Source of the DNA: Parvularia atlantis
Taxonomy: Eukaryota > Opisthokonta > Rotosphaerida
Direction: 5' to 3'
NCBI GenBank assembly: GCA_943704415.1
Contig: CALSCO010000841.1
Span: forward strand, 1-10,977
DNA length: 10,977 nt
Under the pieces are notes generated by a model that did not search any database, was not told where the DNA came from, and was given only the letters and a program-made list of their open reading frames with translations. Below, one piece after another: positions 1-7,099 of the stretch; positions within the stretch are counted from its first letter, which is position 1, and the number at the start of each line of letters is the position of its first letter. The translations under genes and the position numbers were made by a program.

Positions 1-2261
1 ATGCCGACACGCGTGCTCGGCCACACGACCTGCGCTTCCCACAGGTACGCTGAGCCCCGCGCGATGACCGCAGTGTGGACGTTGATGTGGATGCGTCCAG
101 CGATGTCCACCCGTCGACGGCGACATTGGAATGAACTGTCGTGGCACGCAGCACCTCGGTCGGGGCGTGACCCTGCTGCGTGAGAGCAGCGTCTTCGGTG
201 TCCATGTAGAACCAGCCGGGCACCAGCCATGCAGCCGGGATCGCCGCACGAACGTCTTGGAGTAGAGGTCGCAGCGCGGTCGCGCTGGCAGCTGGTGCGT
301 GTTCCTTCGCGTGCCGTCGTGGTTGAAAATGTTGGACACGCGAGCGACGCCGCACTTTGCCGGACGGCCGTGTTGCGCGGTGCCGAGGGTTACGCCGTCG
401 GAATGATTGTTCTTGTTGAAGTAGAGATGCTGCAGATGCACTTGGTCAGGTGTCGCTGGCTGCAGCTCAGTCGAAGGCAGTGTTCACGACGGTTTGTCAC
501 GGTGCCGACGGGTACGAGCTCGCATGCAGCCGCGCGTCGGCCACCTGTTCGCGGCAGGTGAACGGCGAAAGCCGTTGAGGTTGTAGCGCTTCCAGCTGCT
601 GTCGTGGGCGTCGAGCAGGCCGCGCAGGTTGTCTAGCTGGATTGCTCAGATGTGGCGTCTCAAGTCGGGTGCCTTGACCTGGTGGTAGCACAGCACGCGC
701 GCATCTCACGAGACCTCGCGTCTTGCCAAACCAGACGAACGCCCGGATCGTCGTGTTTGGCTGCGTGAAGATGTCGGGCGGTGGCGTGCTCAGCTTGGCG
801 ATGTACAACACCTTGCTCAGCGCGAGGGTGCGCAGCACGACGACTCGCCCGGCGGGCGTCAAAGAGGTTGCTGCCACAGGCCCAGCATGGTGTCGATCTT
901 GGCCCGGCAGTGTGCCCATATGTCCGCGTGAGCGAGGCCGCGGTGGTTGTACGTGTAGCCGAGGTAGTTGGTCGTCGCTTCATCGGCCAGTGGCCCAGCC
1001 CACGCGTCGAACTCGTCGCGCGACAGGCCAAGAAGTAGCAGCGACGACTTGGCGGCGTTGATTTGCGCGCCATATGCAGCTTTGTGTCGCGGAACACGTC
1101 GTGGAGCGGCTTGATCTCGCCCGGCTTGTTGGGGAACAGGAGCTGAACTGCGTGAGATGCACACGACGGTCGCAGCCGATGGCGAGTGACGGAAGGCCGC
1201 GGATGTCGGTATGCGCTCGCACGGCACAGGCGACCGCCTCGTCGATGAGCGTGTGCAGGATCGGGCTGAGTGGGTCGCCGTGACGTGTGTTCTAGCGCTT
1301 GCAGACGAGGCCGTTGATGAAAACGCGCGTGCTTGGATGCCAGCGTGGACCACGCTAATGGCGTTGATCATCGTCGGGCCGAAACCCAGACGCTGCAGGA
1401 CTTTGCCGCGGAACGACCAGTCGACCCGGTCGAAGGCCTTTGTCTGGTCGACGAGAACTGCTGCTCCGCATCGCCGTTGGCTTTGATGATGTTGCATAAA
1501 GCGCTCTAGCAGAAGCGTGTTGTCCGAGGCATTTCGGCCGTGCATTAAGCCCGTCGGGTAAGAAAGTGTGAATGACGTGCGTCGCCACCGCGTTGAGACG
1601 AGAGCAGCTTGGTGAATATCTTGGCGACGGCCGGGATGGGCGTAAGTTGGCCAGGTCGAGCTTGTGCAATGGCACTCGTCGTCATGCATTTGGCAGCTGG
1701 CCGCGTTGTAGTGCGTCGTGTAAAACAGCGAGCAACAACGGGCCCGCCACGTCCCAGATGGCGGCGTAGAGTTCGGCGTCTTGTGACGGCCGTCAGCTGT
1801 GCGAGAGTCATGAGAGATTTCGGTCAACTGCCGCTTGGTCGCAGTCGCGGTCAGCTGTGTGGAGGTCCTGGCGCGTCGTGCGCCGCTAGCGTCTGCTGTT
1901 CCTGGTGTGGTCGCTCCAGTGACAGAAAGAGTCGACATGGGCGCTCGTCGCTCAGGAGCCACTTGGCACAGGCGCGGATGGCAGCGCCGTTGTGCTTACG
2001 TTGGTCGTGGTCGCCGAGGTCTTCGCGGGCCAACGAGAGCACAGCGGTGTTGTCAGGCGTCCGCTCACGAGTTGCCCCGTCGAAGCTCGCCTTCGCCGTC
2101 GCCGCCTCCTTTCGTTGTTGCGCAGCGAGATCCGTGGCGTAGATGAGCGTGAAAGTGCTGATGCTCTTCTTGATGGTGCCTCACGCCTCTGCTGGCAACT
2201 TAGACATGCGCACGTTATCATAGCTCTTGATGAGCTTCTTGGCGTGGTCGCAGTTGCAGTG
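1..2261 (-). mobile_element. Decayed L1-like LINE (non-LTR retrotransposon), ORF2 remnant, 5'-truncated, 3' end beyond the window
   Basis: Non-LTR retrotransposon ORF2 encodes an endonuclease and a reverse transcriptase (RT) that copies element RNA into a nicked target. Reading leftwards on the minus strand, the order is as follows. A pre-RT linker lies at 2261-1851 in one frame, including the LINE-typical run WLLSDERPCRLFLSLER. RT motif A (DQTKAFD) is at 1449-1429. Motif B (GDPLSP) is at 1279-1262, in another frame. A basic INAAKS-type stretch follows near 1060. The thumb region at about 870-700 contains GRVVVLRTLALSKVLYIAK. C-terminal pieces include QLDNLRGLLDAHDSSWKRY, starting at 639, and LRPLLQDVRAAIPAAW near 285. 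Internal stops are at 2183-2181 (TGA), 1294-1292 (TAG) and 648-646 (TGA), and the frame changes several times. No endonuclease domain is seen, which fits the 5' truncation common in LINEs. The copy is dead. The clade (L1/Tx1-like) is inferred from motif style only. Confidence 0.88.
859..1962 (-). pseudogene. Reverse transcriptase core of the LINE, frameshifted and lacking the catalytic Asp-Asp box
   Basis: This is the best-preserved part of the LINE RT (reverse transcriptase: RNA-templated DNA synthesis at the target site). Motif A, VDQTKAFDRVDW, is intact and supplies the first metal-binding Asp. The reading then shifts frame near 1330-1310. The next segment reads FINGLVCKR, a stop at 1294-1292, then NTRHGDPLSPILHTLIDEA, which is motif B. 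Motif C (F/Y-A-D-D) should follow. Instead the minus strand reads LTQF in one frame and, after the position of roughly 1147, continues as QLLFPNKPGEIKPLHDVF in another frame. That looks like a short deletion of about 10 to 12 nt that removes the two Asp codons. A third frame then carries YGAQINAAKSSLLLLG, the conserved post-C segment, followed by YLGYTYNHRG. Without motif C no polymerase activity is possible. Confidence 0.85.
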
Positions 2262-2301
2262 ACGTGTTGTTCAGCGCGAGCACCTTGTCCGAGTGGGCAT
2301 A

Positions 2302-2380
2302 CCGCGGTGTGCACCATCGATGAGAAACGACAAACAACATTCACGTTCACTTGTCACCAATCACGGCCGTTCAACAACGC
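2302..2380 (+). repeat. Left terminal inverted repeat of the mariner-type element
   Basis: Pairs with the reverse complement of 4030-4108. The best conserved core is ACAAACAACATTCACGTTCA, present in both arms. Outer bases are CCGCGG (left) against CCCCGG (right), directly after the TA duplication. The arm carries TTCAC motifs, probably transposase contacts. An inner continuation at 2414-2431 also matches the right arm. Confidence 0.92.
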
Positions 2381-2475
2381 ATGCACGGTGCATGCAACTT
2401 GCGTGCAGATTGCATTCACGACACGTTCACGCGGTACGTACGTACGGCATAGCCGACAATTTTGGTTGCGCATCA

Positions 2476-3501
2476 ATGGCGCACACGGTGCCGCGCGGCG
2501 TGGGCTGCCCCGAGTGGTTCCGCCAGCGCGTTGTCGAGGACGCACGGCCGGCCAAGGAGCGTGCCGCTGTGCACAGCGTCTCGCTGGCAACGGTGTACCG
2601 TTACGGCGCGCTGGTCGCAGCGAACGGCATACCGCGCCGCCTGGCGGTCAATGCGGGCCGTGACAAGAGTACGACAGACGAGGAGGACAAGCATTTCTTC
2701 ATGCTCACGCGCGCCGACCCATGCATCTACCGCGACGAGATGCGACAGGCGCTGCTCGACCTGCTCAACGTCGACTACAACGTGTGGACCATCTCGCGGC
2801 GCTGGAAGGCGATGGGCTTTCGGCTCAAGACGACGCACCACTACGCCAGTGGGCGCGACGAGGACCGGCGTGTACCCTTCTGGACTAACTCTCCCGTTGG
2901 CGGCGTGGGTGTGGCCGGCGTGTTTGGCCAGCCGTGGTGGTCGTTCGTGGACGTGGACGAGGCCAAGGCCGAGATGACCGAGTGCGACCGCCTGCGCGGC
3001 CACTTCCTGCGTGGCGAGGTCGCGGTCGTGCCCGGCGTGCCATCCAAGCGCAGCATCGCCTACAACATCATCCTGGCCATCAGCCCCGTTTACGGCGTCG
3101 TGGCCTACTGGATCTACGAGGAGAATACGAACGCGCAAGTCTTCGCGTCGTTCGTCCAGAACGCGCTGCTGCACATCGTACACACCATCCTGTGGGGCAA
3201 CCACCCGTGCCACTTCACCGCCAACGTCGCGACCGATCTGCTCACGAGCAAGGGCCACAAGGTCGTTCCGCGCCCGACGTACTCGCACGACTTTGCGCCC
3301 ATCGAGAGCGCGTTCAGCAAGATCAAGGCGATGCTGCGCCGCAACAAGGACGAGATTACCAAGGACAACTTTGTGGACGCGCTGCGCCAGGCTATCGCCG
3401 AGATCACGCCGCACGACTGTCAGGGCTGGTTCCAGGACTGCCACTACTACGTGCCGGGCCGCGAGCACAGGCCGTACATGGGCATGCCAACGTATAGTTG
3501 A
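2476..3501 (+). CDS. Mariner/Tc1-type DDE transposase, full length but with the second catalytic Asp replaced by Gly
   Basis: This nuclear enzyme would bind the terminal repeats and cut and paste the element into TA sites. The open frame has no internal stop and encodes 341 aa, the usual family length. I chose the ATG at 2476 for that length, although the frame stays open upstream through the left repeat. Residues about 12-50 (WFRQRVVEDARPAKERAAV onward) and about 90-125 fit two helix-turn-helix DNA-binding units. The first catalytic Asp is in SFVDVDEA (D161, or D159). The second should be the D of a DNxxxH motif, but the sequence reads GNHPCH with Gly241 (GGC, 3196-3198), one A-to-G change from GAC. 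The third is Glu277 in SHDFAPIES, giving a D35E-like spacing. An active enzyme needs all three, so it is probably dead but could still bind DNA. The codons are otherwise well preserved, so the lesion may be recent or the protein may have a binding role. Confidence 0.9.
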   Translation: MAHTVPRGVGCPEWFRQRVVEDARPAKERAAVHSVSLATVYRYGALVAANGIPRRLAVNAGRDKSTTDEEDKHFFMLTRADPCIYRDEMRQALLDLLNVDYNVWTISRRWKAMGFRLKTTHHYASGRDEDRRVPFWTNSPVGGVGVAGVFGQPWWSFVDVDEAKAEMTECDRLRGHFLRGEVAVVPGVPSKRSIAYNIILAISPVYGVVAYWIYEENTNAQVFASFVQNALLHIVHTILWGNHPCHFTANVATDLLTSKGHKVVPRPTYSHDFAPIESAFSKIKAMLRRNKDEITKDNFVDALRQAIAEITPHDCQGWFQDCHYYVPGREHRPYMGMPTYS

Positions 3502-3943
3502 ATGTACAAACAGAAATGCACAATAATGCACACTGGCAGAACTAAAAGCGCCACAACGGCGTCGTAGTGGTCCATCCTGATCCCGCGGCCGTAGCAGCAG
3601 ATACGCCCGCCGACGCCTGGGCGGTCCTCGGGATCCTCGCGCACCGTCCGGCCGTTGGCGTGGAAGACCGCGAGGTTGTAGTGCTTGAAAACTGGCAGCG
3701 CGCACCTCATCTTGATGCAATGGCGCTCCCTGTTGGCTGTGCGCTTGGTTAGTGGCGTGAGGCGTTGCGGCGGCGGGTGCAGTTGACGTGGCGCCACCAG
3801 GAAACGCGAACAGGTCGTTCCAGTCGCCCTGCGCTCGGCACGCCGCCGGTGCGGCGACGACCGAGAAGCGGCTCGTCCGACGAGCCCTGCGAGCCCAGCG
3901 AGAGGTCCATGATGTGCGGGCTGTTGAAGTTGGGTTGGGAGGC
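3502..3943 (-). other. Unexplained cargo-like segment inside the transposon, possibly a captured host-gene fragment
   Basis: Simple Tc1/mariner elements normally have little DNA between the transposase stop and the right repeat; here there are about 440 bp. Read on the minus strand, several stretches look protein-like in different frames. They are MDLSLGSQGSSDEPLLGRRR starting near 3910, then GDWNDLFAFPGG starting near 3830, then VFKHYNLAVFHANGR followed by GGRICCYGRGIRMDHYD ending near 3560. The frame changes could be intron boundaries or decay; I could not find introns of normal length that join them. The last part resembles only weakly the N-terminal region of DHHC palmitoyltransferases (G-N-G-x-x-C-C-x-G-R before a hydrophobic stretch). 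Next to the transposase stop (3502-3545) the DNA turns AT-rich. In GC-rich DNA long open frames arise by chance, so capture is a hypothesis, not a call. Confidence 0.35.
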
Positions 3944-4029
3944 CGTCAACGCGTCGTGAATTCACATTGCATGCAGTTTGAATTCACCAATGAAACACCC
4001 GTGCACTCTTGTGAATTCACCGATGAACG
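3944..4029. repeat. Subterminal repeats of the transposon right arm
   Basis: Two perfect 10-bp palindromes, GTGAATTCAC, lie at 3956-3965 and 4011-4020. A direct repeat, TGAATTCACCRATGAA, occurs at 3979-3994 and 4012-4027 (15 of 16 identical, 33 nt apart). The segment starts with an inverted match to 2414-2431 in the left arm. Repeated subterminal sites of this kind are usually transposase-binding sites in Tc1/mariner elements; that role is inferred here. Confidence 0.75.
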
Positions 4030-4108
4030 GCGTTGTAGAAAGACCGTGAATGGTGTCCAATGAACGTGAATGTTGTTTGTAGTTTCTGATCGAAACTGCA
4101 CTCCGGGG
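4030..4108 (-). repeat. Right terminal inverted repeat of the mariner-type element
   Basis: Reverse complement of the left arm with about 14 mismatches in 79 positions and no gap. It ends at 4108, followed by TA at 4109-4110. GTGAAT motifs lie at 4046-4051 and 4066-4071. Confidence 0.92.
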
Positions 4109-4110
4109 TA

Positions 4111-4193
4111 CAGCATGTGTTGCAATGCTCACGCAAACGTGTGCCAGTGAGCGAAGTGTGCGCGCCGCATGCCTCACACTTGCAAGCGTTTTC
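4111..4193 (-). other. Short zinc-finger-like reading between the ankyrin/membrane gene and the transposon
   Basis: Minus-strand codons 4193-4111 read as a Cys/His-rich stretch: CKCEACGAHTS, then GTRLREHCNTC. The C-x2-C spacing followed by TRLREHC resembles BED-type zinc fingers of hAT transposases or a piece of another Cys-rich domain. It lies downstream of the TGA (4231-4229) of the ankyrin/membrane gene and stops at the transposon insertion site. If the transposon is removed, the same frame would run on for about 12 codons into the LINE side before a TGA. It is too short to identify and may be chance. Confidence 0.25.
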
Positions 4194-4228
4194 GGCTTGT
4201 GTGTGCAACGCGTGTGCAGGTGGCATCT

Positions 4229-6265
4229 TCAACGGAAAGGCGGCTTGCCGAGGATCCAGTTCTTGGCGACGCGGCTGCTGACGGCGACAAGCACCGTTGT
4301 CGTGGTTGGACCGAGCTGGAGGTTCAGGGGCATGAAAAGGTCTGCGACCCTGTTCCTGCAGTGTCAGCAGCGTGCACACAGAACGCGTGTCGCGCCACGC
4401 ACCAGCCAGCCGCACAGAGGACGCTGAGTACCGAATAGCGCAGAAGTGGCGGCACGGCTCGGGCAGCAGACTTGCTTGTTGCGCCTGGGGTATATACAGC
4501 GAGCAAAGTCAGCGCGCTGCAGCGATGATGCAGCGTGCCACAGACCCAGCAGCGTTGCGAACGACACCGACACGATGGGCGCGTCCGGCAGGTAGTACAA
4601 AGTCAGGATTGTGGCCGCGGCGGCGAAGACGATGATCATGGCCTGCTTCCACCACGATGGCGACTGCTCGTGCACCGTTGCGTTAGGGCAGGCTAGCGAC
4701 AGCAGCGGCGGCATGCACCACGCGGTCGTCCTTGTCCTTGTCCTTCTTGTCCTTTTTCTTCGTGCGCGCGTCCAGCGCGTCGTCGTCTTCTTCGTCGTCG
4801 TCATCGTCCCTGTCGCGCTTCGAGCCGTCTGACGCCTTGCGCGGCGGTGCCTGGATGTTGCCAAGCAGAGGCGTCTGCAGAAGGCGGCATGTTTGCAGGC
4901 CACACAGAGGCGCGCACAAGCGCACCTGCTCGGTCGGCTCGGCCTTGGCTTTGACCAGCGATGCTGGCACATTCACGACGACCTGGGTGTCGCCCTGTGC
5001 CGACGCTGCAACGGTCCGTGGCACGCGTGGCGGCAGCACGACGGCGCCGTCTAGAGAGCTCGACGAGGCGGCCGCAATGTTCGGGAGCGACGTCTCGGAG
5101 CCGAGGGTGCGACGGCGCGTGGGCGCCTGATTGACCGCTACCGAACGCGCGTGCATGTCAGCCTGAGCAGACGCAGCGACGCCAGCGCACATGTGAGCTG
5201 CGCCGCGCTGCGGCTGGCCGCGCTCGAGAACGACCCGGCCCCGACCGCGCCCGAGTAACTCCCGCGCGGCGTAGCGGCGATTTGCGCGCCGGGCGGGATG
5301 TCGGCGCTCGCCTTCTCTACAGCTGCGGTGCAGCGGGGCAGGAGGTCAGGGTTGCGCATGGGCGGAAGCGTTGTGACCACACTGCGCTCGAGCACGGCCA
5401 CGCAGTCGGCCGCGCGCGTCTCGCGCGCCAGGTCCAGCGGCGTCTGCTCAAAGAAGTTCTGCACAAAGACGTTTGCCCCTGCACAAAGCCGCAGCATTAG
5501 CAGACTTGCTTTGCGGGCGCTGGCGTGCTCTGTGGACCTGCGGCGATGAGCAGCTGCAGCACGGCCGGCAGAGCCGCGGCGCCGTCCATGACGGCGGTGT
5601 GCAGCGCGGTGAGGCCGTCTGCGCGCGCGACCATGGGTGGCAGGACGGGTTGCATGGGGGCGCGTTATGCACCCTTGGTCTGCGCGTGCACGTCGGCCTT
5701 GCTCTTGAGCAGCTCGCGCACGGTCGCCTCGTGGCCGTTGTGCGCGGCGACGTGCAGCGGCGTCCAGTGGTCTGTGCGTGCGCTCGTCTCAGCGCCTGTG
5801 CGGTCGAGCGAGCGTGTTGCGGTCGTGACCGTCGTTGCCCGCGTTGACGTCGGCGCCGGCGCCCGTGAGCATGCGCACGAGGTCCTGGTGGCCGTACGAC
5901 GCCGCTGGCGCGCACGTGTCAATGCGCATGCAACGGCAGCCCGTTTGGTGCGGCGCACCCCAGAACAGCGGCGTCCACCCGTCGTGGCTGGCGACGTGCA
6001 CGCTCGCGCGGCGCGAGAGCAGCAGCTGCACCATGTCGGCGCGGTTGTGCGTCACGGCATGGATCAGCAGCGTGCGGCCGCGGTTGCCTGTCGAGGCGGG
6101 TCATCGGCGTGCGTGCGTGCGTGCGTGCGCAGATCCGCGGGCGATGGGGCACGCACCGACGTCGTCCTGCTCGTGCGCGTTCACGTCGACGCCCGCCGCG
6201 CCCAGCTGCACCCGCAGCGCGCCGACGTCGCCGCGGATCGCTGTTGCGAAGGCCGTGCACATCAT
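4229..6265 (-). CDS. Ankyrin-repeat protein with acidic/Lys-rich linker and C-terminal membrane domain (at least 11 exons)
   Basis: Exons (minus strand): 6265-6157, 6087-5959, 5904-5830, 5771-5673, 5618-5538, 5478 to about 5250, about 5130 to 4926, 4874-4719, 4663-4546, 4484-4403 and 4355-4229. Introns are 47-69 nt, GT...AG. The start is the first of two adjacent ATGs. Splicing yields about six ankyrin repeats in residues 1-190, for example GWTPLFWAASYGHQDLV and HWTPLHVAAHNGHEATV. A low-complexity Ser/Ala region follows, then an Asp/Glu-rich and Lys/Asp-rich tract (4820-4725). The C-terminal membrane part contains AMIIVFAAAATILTLYYL, APIVSVSFATLLG and LRYSVLSVLCAAGW, and ends GKPPFR-stop. Ankyrin repeats bind proteins, so a membrane-anchored scaffold is a reasonable inference; the membrane domain matches no family I recognise. 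One junction (between about 5260 and 5130) is unresolved. The frame of exon 6 would otherwise end at TAG 5140-5138, so two adjacent genes are possible. Confidence 0.8.
6107..6130. repeat. GCGT tetranucleotide microsatellite in intron 1 of the ankyrin gene
   Basis: About six GCGT/GCGC units lie within the 69-nt intron 6156-6088. It is a simple repeat and may vary in length between strains without affecting coding. Confidence 0.85.
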
Positions 6266-6286
6266 CGGCTCTGATCCGTCGGAAGC
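6266..6286. promoter_or_regulatory. 21-bp divergent intergenic region (bidirectional start region)
   Basis: The ATG of the minus-strand ankyrin gene (6265-6263) and the ATG of the plus-strand secreted-protein gene (6287-6289) are only 21 bp apart. Any core promoter and 5' leaders must overlap the neighbouring coding sequence. No TATA box is seen. The plus-strand start is supported by an immediate signal peptide. The minus-strand start is the first ATG after an in-frame TGA. Function as a shared promoter is inferred. Confidence 0.5.
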
Positions 6287-7031
6287 ATGACGCTCCTCCT
6301 GCTGCTGACCGCGTTCGCGGCCGCGCTGGTCGCCGTCGCCGCGGCGCAGTACCCGGCCGCGCCCGTGCCGTACTCGACGACGCTGCTGCGCACGCATCAC
6401 TACGCCGACGAGCTGTTCCTGTCCGTGGGCGAGCTGCTGTCGGTGTACCGCGACGAGCGCGGTGCGCGCTCCGGGAGGCGCCTGCGGCTCGCTGGCTGAC
6501 CCGCCCGCGGCAGGCCACACCTGGGAGGCCTTCTTCATCGCGCCCGGCTGGCCCTTCGACCTGCGCGACGATCCGGTCGACCCGACCGTGGTGCTCGGCC
6601 TGCGCGTCGTGTACGACTATCCGCCCGACGGCCGCAACTACACCCTCTGGTACTACGCGACGGGCCTGGACGGCGTCGAGACGTGCCTCGTGCAGGGCAC
6701 GTACACGGCGACAACGGGCGCGTGGTCAGCCGCGGGCGCGGCCGTCGTACGCGGCATCGACACCGAGGTCTGGACGACGAGCGACCCGAGCGGCAGCGGC
6801 GTCGCGACGACGCACTACCTCACGAAGGACCTCAACGGCCGCCTGTACCCGTTCCGCGTGTACGTGCGCTACCCGCCGGGCTCGTCCGAGATCGAGTGGA
6901 CGCTCGACCACGGCACACACTACGAGCTGCTCCAGACGCAGTGGTTCGACACCACCGGCTGTGCGCGCGACGTGCCGGCGCGGGGCCGTTCGGGCCGCGC
7001 ACCGCAGGCCGGCAACCCGTGGAGCGTGTGA
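6287..7031 (+). CDS. Secreted protein of unknown function, two exons (possibly three)
   Basis: Exons are 6287-6461 and 6514-7031. The 52-nt intron (6462-6513) has donor GTGCGC and acceptor CAG, and joining it turns a split codon into Gly59 in the phrase YRDERGHTWEAFF. The predicted product is 230 aa. Residues 1-20 (MTLLLLLTAFAAALVAVAAA) are a clear signal peptide with a likely cut before Gln21, so the protein should enter the secretory pathway. The mature part is rich in aromatic residues, Thr and Gly, with likely beta strands, one N-glycosylation sequon (NYT, N100) and just two cysteines, both in the second half. I do not recognise the family. A second intron at 6961-7007 (GTGCGC...CGCAG, 47 nt) is possible; using it would change the last 23 residues and move the stop to about 7177, overlapping the opposite gene. 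The simpler model ends at 7031, 68 bp from the convergent gene's stop. Confidence 0.75.
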
Positions 7032-7099
7032 GAGGGGCCCGTTGTGTAGTGTACACGCGCGAGGAAGCAGGGCTATCAGGGAAGGAGGAGGCAAACTTT

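Larger units (their letters stand above)
2302..4108 (+). mobile_element. Complete mariner/Tc1-type (IS630-Tc1-mariner superfamily) DNA transposon with TA target duplication
   Basis: The element is 1,807 bp and is flanked by the dinucleotide TA on both sides (2300-2301 and 4109-4110), the hallmark target duplication of this superfamily. Its two ends form an inverted repeat of 79 nt (2302-2380 against 4030-4108) with about 65 matches by hand count, and homology stops exactly at the TA. A second short inverted match lies further in (2414-2431 against 3944-3961, 16 of 18). Inside are a full-length transposase gene at 2476-3501 and about 440 bp of extra DNA before the right end. The element lies just beyond the 5' edge of the truncated LINE and 120 bp beyond the stop codon of the ankyrin/membrane gene. 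Moderate TIR divergence and the mutated transposase suggest an old, inactive copy. Confidence 0.92.

Noticed and set aside
229-561. Plus-strand open frame of 110 codons at the left end
   Set aside because: Antisense of LINE remnants readable on the minus strand. No start context, domain or codon pattern supports it; long chance frames are expected at this GC content.
646-2183. UGA read as tryptophan, suggested by TGA codons inside LINE coding text
   Set aside because: All four host genes and a coherent set of splice models end in TGA, Trp is written TGG throughout, and the LINE also has a TAG stop and frameshifts, so decay explains it.
3700-3715. A 14-nt GTGCGC...CAG 'intron' in the cargo-like segment (minus strand)
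   Set aside because: Far shorter than any other intron here (minimum 47 nt) and too short for splicing; treated as chance.
2473-3720. 415-codon minus-strand open frame opposite the transposase
   Set aside because: It is the mirror of the transposase reading, whose catalytic and helix-turn-helix motifs are on the plus strand. Arg/Val/Ala-rich low-complexity text is typical of a GC shadow frame.
4364-4972. Unspliced 202-codon minus-strand frame as a separate membrane-protein gene
   Set aside because: The hydrophobic part is better joined to the upstream acidic exon through a 55-nt intron in phase and continues through two more in-phase introns. The unspliced N-terminal text is Arg/Thr-rich shadow sequence.
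6107-6130. GCGT array and other short repeats as a possible CRISPR-like array
   Set aside because: No regular spacers or repeats of suitable length; it is a microsatellite within a eukaryotic intron.
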